NCBI GenBank assembly: GCA_020845495.1
Contig: JADLFM010000217.1
Coordinates: 1 to 39,165, forward strand
DNA: 39,165 nt
Source of the DNA: Chloroflexota bacterium
Lineage (GTDB): Bacteria > Chloroflexota > UBA6077 > JACCZL01
Direction of reading: 5' to 3'
This document shows, piece by piece, positions 7,823 to 14,964 of this stretch; the stretch's first letter is position 1, and the number at the start of each line of letters is the position of its first letter. Both the position numbers and the translations under genes were made by a program. The notes under the pieces are model-generated. The model was not told where the DNA came from, ran no database searches, and was given only the letters and a program-made list of their open reading frames with translations.

Positions 7823-8755
7823 TCAGCTACCCGGCCATGCGCCGTCCTCCAGGTAGCGGTGCGCCGCGATGGCCGCCGTCGCGCCATCACCGGCGGCCGT
7901 GATGGCTTGAGCCGCTGAGTCACGGCGGATGTCGCCAGCGGCAAACAGGCCGGGCCGAACGGTGTGCATCCAGATGTCGGTTGGGATGCGGCCCTGCTCG
8001 TCCAGGTCGAGGACGTCCTTCAGGAAACCGGTGTTCGGCTCGATCCCGATATACACGAAGAGGCAGGCGAGGTCGATCTGGGCGGTCTTGCCGGTCGCGA
8101 CGTCGTGGACCCGGACGCCGCTCACCCCATCCTCTCCGAGGATCTCCTCGACGACCGCGTTCGTCCGAAGTGCGATCTTCGAATGCTCCTGTGCCCGTTG
8201 CAGATACGTGTGTTGCGCTCTGAACGTCTCGCCTCGATGGAGCACCAGCACCTGACCCACGTACTCGGCCAGCACGAGCGCCTCGGATACCGCCGAGTCC
8301 CCGCCGCCCACCACGCCGACGGTCTTGTCTCGGTAGAGCGGGCCGTCGCAGGAGGCGCAATGGCTGATCCCGCGCCCCTCGAACTGCTCCTCACCCGGCA
8401 CGCCGAGCGCCCGCGCGTGCGAGCCGGCTGCCACGATGACCGCTCGCGCGCGGTGTTCGCCATCAGTGGTGGTGACGAGCCAGGCATTGTCGGCCGGCGC
8501 GAGCGCGGTCACCTCAGCCATCGAGAACTCGGCGCCGGCGTTCATCGCCTGAAGCTGAGTGTTCGGCCCGAGCTCGAAGCCGGAGACGCCATCCGGAAAG
8601 CCCGGGAAGTCTTCGATCTTCGGAACGTTGGTCAGATGCCCGCCCGGAATAGCCGGTTCGAGCACCAGGGTCGAGCGGCCCTGGCGCGTCGAGAACAGCC
8701 CCGCCGTCAGCGCGGCCATTCCCCCGCCGACCACCACGACGTCGTAGTCGGTCAT
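7823..8755 (-). CDS. Thioredoxin-reductase-like flavoprotein
   Basis: A 310-aa FAD/NADPH disulfide reductase of the thioredoxin reductase family. It has an FAD-binding GGGMAALTAG near residues 10-19, an NADPH-binding GGGDSAVSEA (150-159), the redox pair C133-A-S-C136-D and the second FAD motif LFAAGDIRRD near the C-terminus. Canonical thioredoxin reductases have CATC, so CASC is a variant. It lies 248 bp downstream of the presumed selenoprotein gene on the same strand and 110 bp upstream of the transporter operon. A functional link to the selenoprotein is possible but not shown. The thioredoxin gene at 20754 is distant. Confidence 0.88.
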   Translation of the reverse strand: MTDYDVVVVGGGMAALTAGLFSTRQGRSTLVLEPAIPGGHLTNVPKIEDFPGFPDGVSGFELGPNTQLQAMNAGAEFSMAEVTALAPADNAWLVTTTDGEHRARAVIVAAGSHARALGVPGEEQFEGRGISHCASCDGPLYRDKTVGVVGGGDSAVSEALVLAEYVGQVLVLHRGETFRAQHTYLQRAQEHSKIALRTNAVVEEILGEDGVSGVRVHDVATGKTAQIDLACLFVYIGIEPNTGFLKDVLDLDEQGRIPTDIWMHTVRPGLFAAGDIRRDSAAQAITAAGDGATAAIAAHRYLEDGAWPGS

Positions 8756-8804
8756 GCTCCCTCGCTATGAGATTTGTCGGCCGCCACATTGGCATCATGG
8801 AGTG

Positions 8805-8836
8805 CCCTGACCCGGCAGGAATCTACCGGATCAGGG
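8805..8836. repeat. Imperfect hairpin upstream of the reductase gene
   Basis: CCCTGACCCGG (8805-8815) pairs with CCGGATCAGGG (8826-8836) with one mismatch and a 10-nt loop. It lies between the presumed selenoprotein stop and the reductase start and has no T-tract on either strand. It could be an operator or an RNA-processing hairpin. I see no gene in 8756-9003. Confidence 0.35.
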
Positions 8837-8982
8837 TATCCATCACGACGACCGCGTGCCCCCCCCTGGTTACGTGCGTCGCGCCTGCCGCCCAGGGTTG
8901 CCCCTCTGGCGCCCGGCACCCGCGCCTCTCGTTCGTGGGTGAGTGGCTCGACGTCGCTCGTTCGGCCCGCTTCACCACTCAC

Positions 8983-9016
8983 CACTCGCTCAGCGCCACT
9001 CGCTCAGCGCCACTCG
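8983..9016. repeat. Tandem repeat, 14-bp unit x2.4, over a stop codon
   Basis: The unit CACTCGCTCAGCGC occurs at 8983-8996 and 8997-9010, then CACTCG. The second copy contains the stop codon of the gene at 9004-10653, so the stop is effectively duplicated downstream. Confidence 0.75.
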
Positions 9017-10653
9017 TCCACGGAGACCGTCGCGCCGTAGTTCGCGCCCATGATCCGCCAGTAGCCGTTGGTCTCACCCCCAACGACGACCACATGGATC
9101 TCGTCCTCCTCGAACATCGGGATCATCGTGCCCTCGGGGACGTTGAGCTTCGAGGCAAACGGCTCTTCGCCGAAGGTGGCGCGCGGATACACGTAGTTCT
9201 GGATCAACTGGTAGTCCCAGTACTCCGTCATCTCCATCGTGGCGGCCTTGTGCGTCCACGCGATCAGCTTCTCCTTGGTGTCGAAGCCGCCGCGATCGAC
9301 GAACTGGCGCGCGGTGATCGGGTCGAGGACGTAGACCGGGGCATTGTGGGGATCCATGCCGCGAAGCAGGTTCACCACGTGCTTTTCCCAGAACCGTTCA
9401 CGCAGTCCGAGCGTGAACGACGTCGAGCGGCAGCCCCGGAACAGGCTGACCGCGCTGTCCGACGCCTTGAACCCGTGCTGGATGTGGAACGGCTCCCAGG
9501 GACTCCGCTCCTCGTTCTCGGCGTAGGTGATGCTGGTGTAGGCGTAGTTATTGCCCTGCGAGCCGAGATAGGTCAGCCCGGGCACCGAACCGCCCTGGAG
9601 GTTTGCCGAGAGCAGCCCCCACGCCCGCCCGATCACGGCGTTCGCGAAGTCGTACGGCCCCATCGCGCCGATCCCCGAGTTCATCTTCAACTCGTTGCGG
9701 ATCGGTCCGTTGACGACGGCCATCGCGGCGGCTGATGAGGTCGTGCTGCCGCGTGCGCTCTGGCCGCTGGCCGCCATGGCCAGGATGACCGGGAAGTGCT
9801 CCGGCTGGGCGCCGGCCATGACCGCGTTGACGGCCACCTTCTCGACGTCGTAGGCCCAGAACTCACGGAAGGCGGTCGGCCGCATCCGCCCGACCATCTC
9901 GTCCCGTTTGTGGCTCGTCCCGCGCAGCATCGCCTCCACGCGCTCCTCGGTCGGCAACACGATCGGGAGCATGTCGGACCAGAAGTTCTCACGGAAGCGC
10001 TGCTGGAGGTTCTCCTCGGTGTCCGGTTCGAGGAAGCGCGGCGTGGAGCGATCGAAGGAGCTATCTTTCGTGTCCTCGGCCGCCAGTGGCCGGGTCAGCC
10101 CCTCGATGACCTCCTGCATGAACGGGCGCTTCGAGATCATATCGACGCCGTCGATGTAGGCGCGCAACTGCTCGGGGGTCTTGCCCATGATCGGCTGCGG
10201 CACGTACACCTGGCGCATGCGAGGCATGCCATTGACTCGGGCGACCGCCTGGGTCACAGGGTAGAAGATGTCGGTATGGACGGCGACGGTGGGAACCGCG
10301 TACTTGCCGTCGATGCTCATCCCATGCACGGCGACCGCCGGCGCACAGGTGCTTCAATGACCGACGCCGATGATGGCGGCGTCCCCCTTGGCCTTGATCT
10401 CCTCCCAGGTCGCCGGGTCGTCCTTGGTGTAGACGCTGTTGATCGGCTTGAAGACGGTCTTGACGCTCGGCATGTTCTCGGCGAACCACGCCTGCATCTG
10501 CTTGAGGAAAATATCCGAGTCGTCGAAGCGGCAGTCGACCAGATAGACCGTTTTGCCGTCGAGGGTATCGATGCGCGGCGCCAGCGGCTTGTGGGTCACC
10601 TTTGGGGGGTACCCCATCGGGTTCATGACCTGAATCTTGCTGTTGCCAGCCAC
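9004..10653 (-). CDS. UGSC-type selenoprotein with in-frame UGA (Sec100) and long C-terminal extension
   Basis: Read through the TGA at 10354-10356, this is one 549-residue protein. The first 99 residues end in GDAAIIGVGH, then Sec-Ser-Thr-Cys-Ala-Pro, and the protein continues without a frame change into AVAVHGMSIDGKYAVPTVAV. The N-terminal part (LAPRIDTLDGKTVYLVDCRF, about 27-46) and the post-Sec part (TVAVHTDIFYPVTQAVARVN, GMPRMRQVYVPQP) match what I know of the UGSC family, in which U-G-S-C or C-G-S-C sits in a redox U/C-x-x-C. Residues about 190-549 form a further conserved-looking region (VVNGPIRNELKMNSGIGAMG) of unknown activity. The start is GTG, with AGGGAG 7 nt before it. A SECIS-like hairpin begins 6 nt after the UGA. 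The selenocysteine machinery is not in this window. The alternative reading is a gene broken by a nonsense mutation. Confidence 0.8.
10325..10347 (-). promoter_or_regulatory. Candidate bacterial SECIS hairpin
   Basis: On the minus strand, 6 nt after the UGA, UGUGCG pairs with CGUGCA (6 bp, two G-U wobbles). A C-C mismatch follows, then CG/CG closes a five-base loop GCGGU. The loop starts 16 nt after the UGA, within the distance usual for bacterial SECIS elements, and contains GGU. The pairing was done by eye. Confidence 0.5.
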
Positions 10654-10714
10654 TCCCCTGCTCCCTTCTCGCCAGCCGAATCCGCCTCCCCGCGACGGCG
10701 GACCATAACGGCGA

Positions 10715-10736
10715 CCGTAACGACGGACCGTTACGG
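10715..10736. promoter_or_regulatory. Inverted repeat, candidate operator
   Basis: CCGTAACG (10715-10722) and CGTTACGG (10729-10736) are exact inverted repeats 6 bp apart. A related CCATAACGGCGA lies just upstream. They fall in the 5' leader of the presumed selenoprotein gene, between its promoter and its start, where a repressor could act. Confidence 0.45.
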
Positions 10737-10761
10737 CGAACCATCGCGGTTCCGGTGCCCC

Positions 10762-10790
10762 ACTATACTCCACCTGTCGACCGTCAACAA
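10762..10790 (-). promoter_or_regulatory. Promoter for the presumed selenoprotein gene
   Basis: On the minus strand, TTGTTG (10790-10785), a 17-bp spacer and TATAGT (10767-10762) form a good sigma-70-type promoter about 110 bp before the GTG. The rest of the divergent gap 10654-10998 holds the inverted repeat at 10715-10736 and no gene. Confidence 0.6.
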
Positions 10791-10998
10791 TCGTACGCAC
10801 CCCCAAAGCACGTACCCTGCTGAGGGCGCGACAGGCGGGTCTGCCCCTCTCGATTGCCGTGTCGTCAGCCTCCTCGCCGGCCATCAGTTCTCGGCGTCGC
10901 CTCGTTACACTTGAAGCGTAGGACATCCTGGCTCGTGTGTGATGATGCGCAGTTCGACAGGCTGTCCCATTCGAAGGATTCAAGGAGAAGCACCCGGC

Positions 10999-11367
10999 AT
11001 GGACGAGCGGATTCGGCGCGCCCTGGAGACAGACCGCGTCATCGACATCACAACCATCGGGCGCACTAGCGGCCAGCCGCGCCGGGTCGAGATCTGGTTC
11101 CACAACCTCGACGGGCAGATCTACATCACGGGGACGCCCGGCACGCGCGACTGGTACGCCAATATGACGGTGAATCCGCGCTTCACGTTCCACCTGAAGG
11201 AGAGTGTGACCGCCGATCTGCCGGCGCGCGCCACCATCATCGCCGATCCAACTGAGCGCCGCGCGATTATGCTGCCCATCCTGGAGCGCCTCGGACACCC
11301 GCAGGACATTGATGCGTGGGTCGCTGGCAGTCCGCTGGTGGCTGTCTCCTTCGACGCCGCTGAATAG
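10999..11367 (+). CDS. Nitroreductase/F420-dependent oxidoreductase-like split-barrel protein
   Basis: A 122-aa small beta-barrel protein resembling the deazaflavin (F420)-dependent nitroreductase (DDN) family. It has an early VIDITTIGRTSGQPRRVEIW, a common opening for these proteins, followed by DGQIYITGTPGTRDWYANM and a NPRFTFHLK strand. The proteins bind a flavin or F420 cofactor in a split barrel; the cofactor here is inferred. The frame is open back to 10939, but ATG 10999 is preferred because AAGGAGA lies about 10 nt upstream and the family similarity starts there. It is divergent from the presumed selenoprotein gene. Confidence 0.78.
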   Translation: MDERIRRALETDRVIDITTIGRTSGQPRRVEIWFHNLDGQIYITGTPGTRDWYANMTVNPRFTFHLKESVTADLPARATIIADPTERRAIMLPILERLGHPQDIDAWVAGSPLVAVSFDAAE

Positions 11368-11521
11368 TATTGGGCGAGCGCGCCACGGGCAGCGTCATCG
11401 TCTACTTCCCCGCTCACCGTCTCGTCGGACGCGAATGCCGTCATGGCGTGGTGTCACCTTGCGGTGCAAACTGCACAGCCCGCACCATCTCTTGCGCGAG
11501 TGACAGCGGCGGGAGGGTGGC

Positions 11522-12499
11522 GTGCAGTTACTGGTGACGGGTGGAGCCGGGTACGTCGGCGGCCACGCGGTGCGGGCCTTGCTCGACGCAGGGCACGAGG
11601 TTGTTGTCTATGACAACCTGGTGTACGGGCACGCCGAGACCGTTCCCTGTGAACTGGTCGTCGGGGATCTCGCCGACCGGCCCAGGCTCGATGCGCTGCT
11701 CGGCAGCCGGCGCTTCGACGCCGTCTTGCACTTCGCGGCATACGCCTACGTTGGCGAATCCGTCACCGAGCCGGGCAAGTACTGGCGCAACAACGTCGCC
11801 TCAGGTCTCGAGTTGCTCGACGCGATGCGCGCCCACGGCACGCAGAAGATCGTCTTCTCGTCGACCTGCGCCGTGTACGGCTACCCTGAGCAGATTCCCG
11901 TCGCTGAGGATGAGCCGAAGAAGCCCGAAAGCCCGTACGGCGAGTCCAAGTTGACCTTCGAGCGGGTGCTCGCCTCCTATGCGCGTGCCTACGATCTGCG
12001 CTCGGTCAGCCTCCGCTATTTCAACGCGGCCGGCGCTCGCCCGGACGGCACCCTCGGCGAGGACCACGAGCCCGAGACCCACTTGATCCCGCTCGTGCTA
12101 CGCGCCGCCGCTGGCCGTGCTCCCGCCATCCGGGTCTTTGGTGTCGATTATCCGACTCCGGATGGCACCTGCATCCGCGACTATATCCACGTCGACGATC
12201 TAGCGAGCGCGCATGTCCTGGCGCTCGGTGCGCTCGACGAGCCGCACGCCTGCCTCGCATTCAACGTCGGGACGGGGCAGGGTTACTCGGTGCGCGAGAT
12301 CGTCGATGCCTGTCAGCGTGTGACCGGCCGTGAGATCCCAGTCGAGGCGGCCACGCGACGGCCAGGTGACCCCCCGGCCCTCTATGCCGACAACACCAGG
12401 ATCCGCCAGGCGCTTGGCTGGGCTCCGAAGTACACCGAGGTCGAACCGATCGTCGCGACCGCCTGGCGCTGGCACGCCCGCCGCTGGGGCATCGAGTAG
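11522..12499 (+). CDS. galE: UDP-glucose 4-epimerase
   Basis: A 325-aa extended short-chain dehydrogenase that interconverts UDP-glucose and UDP-galactose. The NAD-binding motif GGAGYVGGH is at 7-15, the active-site Ser-Ser-Thr is at 113-115 (FSSTCAVYG), the catalytic Tyr139-x-x-x-Lys143 lies in SPYGESK, and RYFNAAGA and the substrate-binding CIRDYIHVDDLA segment are present. Length matches the family (about 330). The start is GTG after GGGAGGG. It supplies nucleotide sugar for envelope polysaccharide, in keeping with the rmlD-like gene and the glycan genes elsewhere in the window. No obvious terminator follows, and 12500-12744 holds nothing recognisable. Confidence 0.93.
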   Translation: MQLLVTGGAGYVGGHAVRALLDAGHEVVVYDNLVYGHAETVPCELVVGDLADRPRLDALLGSRRFDAVLHFAAYAYVGESVTEPGKYWRNNVASGLELLDAMRAHGTQKIVFSSTCAVYGYPEQIPVAEDEPKKPESPYGESKLTFERVLASYARAYDLRSVSLRYFNAAGARPDGTLGEDHEPETHLIPLVLRAAAGRAPAIRVFGVDYPTPDGTCIRDYIHVDDLASAHVLALGALDEPHACLAFNVGTGQGYSVREIVDACQRVTGREIPVEAATRRPGDPPALYADNTRIRQALGWAPKYTEVEPIVATAWRWHARRWGIE

Positions 12500-12744
12500 G
12501 CTCGACCGTCGAACGCGCGTGTGCTGCGCGTGCCGCGCGCGGACCAGCCTGGATGCACCGCTCGTCGGCGTAACCGCGAGCCTCTCCAGCCGTCTGCTCC
12601 ATCAGGAGAGGGGGCATCGTGCTCGCTCATACCAATCCCGCGCGGTCGCGTCGTATTCGGTGAGTCCAATACTCCCGGTGGCGAGCCGCAATTACGACAC
12701 GGCCAGCAGTGGTTGGTATCAGCCGATGCGGAAACGGCCGAGCG

Positions 12745-13224
12745 TTAGTAGAGGCCGGGGATGAGCCGCCGGGTTCGTTGGCGATACGCCGAATAGTCGG
12801 GGTAGCGTTCGGCCAGGAACTTCTCTTCGTGGCGGGCCTTAGCGTCGAAGAAGACGAACAGCCCGAGCGCGGCGAGCAGTCCGGCCCAACGCCCCCAGAA
12901 GAGTGCCCAGCCCAGGACGGCGATGGCCCCGCCACCGTAGATCGGGTGCCGGACCAGTCGATACAGTCCGGTTTGCACGAGCGTCGCATCATCCTTGGGG
13001 CGCGGGTACGGGGTCAGGTTGCTCCCAAGCTGACGGGCGCCGCCGACGAAGAGCGCGCCGCCGCCGCCGATCAGCGCGAGGCCGAGCCACCGGAGCGGGC
13101 AGCGTAGGACGGCTGGCAGGCGCGGTCCGACCAGTGCGAGCAGAAGCGCTGCACCGCCAACTGGCATCTGGGCCACCACCCAGGCCCCGCCCCGGCCTCG
13201 AAACGATCTCGGGGTATCGCTCAC
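12745..13224 (-). CDS. Membrane methyltransferase, isoprenylcysteine/phospholipid methyltransferase-like
   Basis: A 159-aa integral membrane protein with about four hydrophobic segments. Its C-terminal signature is that of the isoprenylcysteine carboxyl methyltransferase/phospholipid methyltransferase family: GLYRLVRHPIYGG (about 87-99), then a helix, then the ARHEEKFLAERYPDYSAYRQ block near 129-148. These enzymes methylate lipids or lipid-linked groups with S-adenosylmethionine. The bacterial substrates are mostly unknown, and I do not assign one. Confidence 0.82.
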   Translation of the reverse strand: MSDTPRSFRGRGGAWVVAQMPVGGAALLLALVGPRLPAVLRCPLRWLGLALIGGGGALFVGGARQLGSNLTPYPRPKDDATLVQTGLYRLVRHPIYGGGAIAVLGWALFWGRWAGLLAALGLFVFFDAKARHEEKFLAERYPDYSAYRQRTRRLIPGLY

Positions 13225-13241
13225 ACTCGTACTCCTGAGTC

Positions 13242-13283
13242 GCTCACCGTGCCCCGCTCACCGTGCCCCGCTCACCGTGCCCC
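13242..13283. repeat. Tandem repeat, 14-bp unit x3
   Basis: The unit GCTCACCGTGCCCC occurs three times without mismatch in the gap between the methyltransferase and Nudix genes. Confidence 0.85.
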
Positions 13284-13334
13284 GCTCGAACGCCGGTGGC
13301 CAGGGGCGCTCGCTCGCGGACGGCATTCGAGCCA

Positions 13335-13898
13335 TCATCGTTGCGATGGATCGGCCGGCACCGCGGCGGTGCCCGATCCACGCTCGGGGAAGGTGTCCTG
13401 CGCGATGAGCGCATGTTCGAGCAGTCGTCGACTGTCATCGAGCATGCCGGGAAGCGCGGATGGCGGAAAGAACCTGGCCGCGTCCGTCTCGACGCTCGGG
13501 CGAAACGCGGTGCCACCGACGACCCGGCATTCGAACGCCAGGCTGATCTCGCCGTACGGGCCGGAGTCAGCCGCGAGGACGCGCCCCGCACGAACCCGCA
13601 GCCCGGTCTCTTCGAAGGTCTCGCGCATGGCCGCTTGATGCGGCGACTCGCCTCGCCCAAGCCAGCCACCGGGCACTCCCCAGAGGGCACCGCCGCGATG
13701 GTAGGTCTGCCGTACCAGCAACACCCGGCCATCTGCGTCGCGGACGACCGCGACGGCGCCAATGGGCAGGCTCGGGTACAGAACCCGGACGGCGATCCTG
13801 CGCGCCCAGAGCGGCAGGTAGCGCCAGGCGAACAGCAGCCCCTGGTGCCCCAGGCGGGCGCCCCGTCTGACACGCTGCTGGACCTCACGCTCGCTCAT
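13335..13898 (-). CDS. Nudix hydrolase
   Basis: A 187-aa protein with a complete Nudix box: G78-x5-E84-x7-R92-E93-x2-E96-E97-x-G99 (GWLGRGESPHQAAMRETFEE). The glutamates bind the Mg2+ that drives hydrolysis of nucleoside diphosphates linked to another group. Residues 1-40 form an unusual basic and aromatic N-terminal extension before the first strand of the fold (PIGAVAVVRDADGRVLLVRQ). The box alone does not give the substrate. It is co-oriented with clpP, with a hairpin between them. Confidence 0.9.
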   Translation of the reverse strand: MSEREVQQRVRRGARLGHQGLLFAWRYLPLWARRIAVRVLYPSLPIGAVAVVRDADGRVLLVRQTYHRGGALWGVPGGWLGRGESPHQAAMRETFEETGLRVRAGRVLAADSGPYGEISLAFECRVVGGTAFRPSVETDAARFFPPSALPGMLDDSRRLLEHALIAQDTFPERGSGTAAVPADPSQR

Positions 13899-13956
13899 CG
13901 AGCGGAGTGTACCAGGGACAGAACCTGTCAGGGATGAATCAGAGCGGAATACAGCG

Positions 13957-13983
13957 GGGGCGGCGAGCGATACTCGCCGCCCC
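13957..13983. terminator. Hairpin between clpP and the Nudix gene
   Basis: GGGGCGGCGAG and CTCGCCGCCCC form a perfect 11-bp stem with a 5-nt loop, 51 bp after the clpP stop. The T-tract is poor on both strands, so it is a terminator or RNA-stabilising hairpin of uncertain strength. Confidence 0.5.
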
Positions 13984-14033
13984 TGGCCCCTCCGATGGCA
14001 GCCCTCAGACCGAGCCGATCCGAAGGTGTTCCT

Positions 14034-14702
14034 CTACGCTGAGCCTGTGCCATTCGCGCCGCTGGCGCCGTTGGTCTTCGGCTCGGCGCCGTTGATGGGG
14101 ACGCCGACGACCTGATCGGCGATGCCGTACTCGACGGCTTCCTGCCCCCCCATCCAGAAGTCGCGCGAGAGATCCTGGCGGATCAACTCGATCGTGCGGC
14201 CAGTGTGGTACGCGTAAATCTCTTCCATGCGCCGCTGGATTCGTAGGATCTCGCGCGCCTGGACTTCGATGTCGGCGGCCGAACCCTGGAAGCCAGCCGA
14301 GCCCTGATGGATCATCACCCGCGAGTTGGGCAGGATGTAGCGCTTGCCCTTCGCGCCGGCAGCCAGCAACAGCGAGCCCATCGACGCCGCCAGACCCACG
14401 CACGTGGTCGCCACCGGCGTTTGGATCAACTGCATCGTGTCGTAGATTGCCATGCCGGCCGTGACCGAGCCGCCTGGCGAGTTGATGTACATCGAGATCT
14501 CGCGGTCTGGATCCTCGCGGGCGAGGTACAGCAACTGGGCGACGATCAGGTTCGCGATGTGATCGGTGACGGGCGTCCCGAGGAAGATGATGCGCTCTTT
14601 GAGCAGCAGCGAGTAGATGTCGTAGGACCGCTCGCCACGGTTGGTCTGCTCAATGACCATCGGGACGTACATGCGCGGGTCGACGATCCGCGAGTCAGCC
14701 AT
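14034..14702 (-). CDS. clpP: ATP-dependent Clp protease proteolytic subunit
   Basis: A 222-aa serine peptidase that assembles into the barrel-shaped proteolytic core of ClpXP/ClpAP. The catalytic triad is visible: Ser107 (GLAASMGS), His132 (VMIHQ) and Asp181 (LSRDFWM). The substrate-strand motif [20 protein letters not shown] is at 72-91. The C-terminus has an extra Asn/Gly/Ala-rich tail of about 20 residues. AGGAGG lies 7 nt before the ATG. No clpX is adjacent. Confidence 0.97.
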   Translation of the reverse strand: MADSRIVDPRMYVPMVIEQTNRGERSYDIYSLLLKERIIFLGTPVTDHIANLIVAQLLYLAREDPDREISMYINSPGGSVTAGMAIYDTMQLIQTPVATTCVGLAASMGSLLLAAGAKGKRYILPNSRVMIHQGSAGFQGSAADIEVQAREILRIQRRMEEIYAYHTGRTIELIRQDLSRDFWMGGQEAVEYGIADQVVGVPINGAEPKTNGASGANGTGSA

Positions 14703-14726
14703 CGGGTGCCCTCCTGGATGGTTTCA

Positions 14727-14732
14727 AGTATA
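14727..14732 (-). promoter_or_regulatory. -10 box upstream of clpP
   Basis: On the minus strand TATACT lies 25 nt before the clpP start, with no convincing -35. The clpP leader would be short. Confidence 0.35.
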
Positions 14733-14801
14733 CGAGTCGACCCGCCGGGTCCGCCGAAACATGGCTGACCGTTTCCGCCGAGACCGTCCGCGCCGCGTCG
14801 T

Positions 14802-14840
14802 GCCCCCGGCGTATCGCGCCCCCGGCGTATCGCGCCCCGG
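14802..14840. repeat. Tandem repeat, 16-bp unit x2.4
   Basis: The unit GCCCCCGGCGTATCGC occurs at 14802-14817 and 14818-14833, followed by a partial third copy, in the gap upstream of clpP. Confidence 0.75.
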
Positions 14841-14964
14841 CCTGAAACGCGGACGGGTTGGCGCATGACCGGTACGTGACGTCCCCTGCTTCAGGCGAAG
14901 GCGGGAGGCTCGCGGCGGGGCGCTGTGGCGAGGGGGACTGGCCACGCCATGGGCGGTAGGGAGA

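Noticed and set aside
10354..11298. 314-codon frame ending at the UGA, read as a separate gene
   Set aside because: Its first part is antisense to the split-barrel protein. Only the last 99 codons are family-like and they continue through the UGA.
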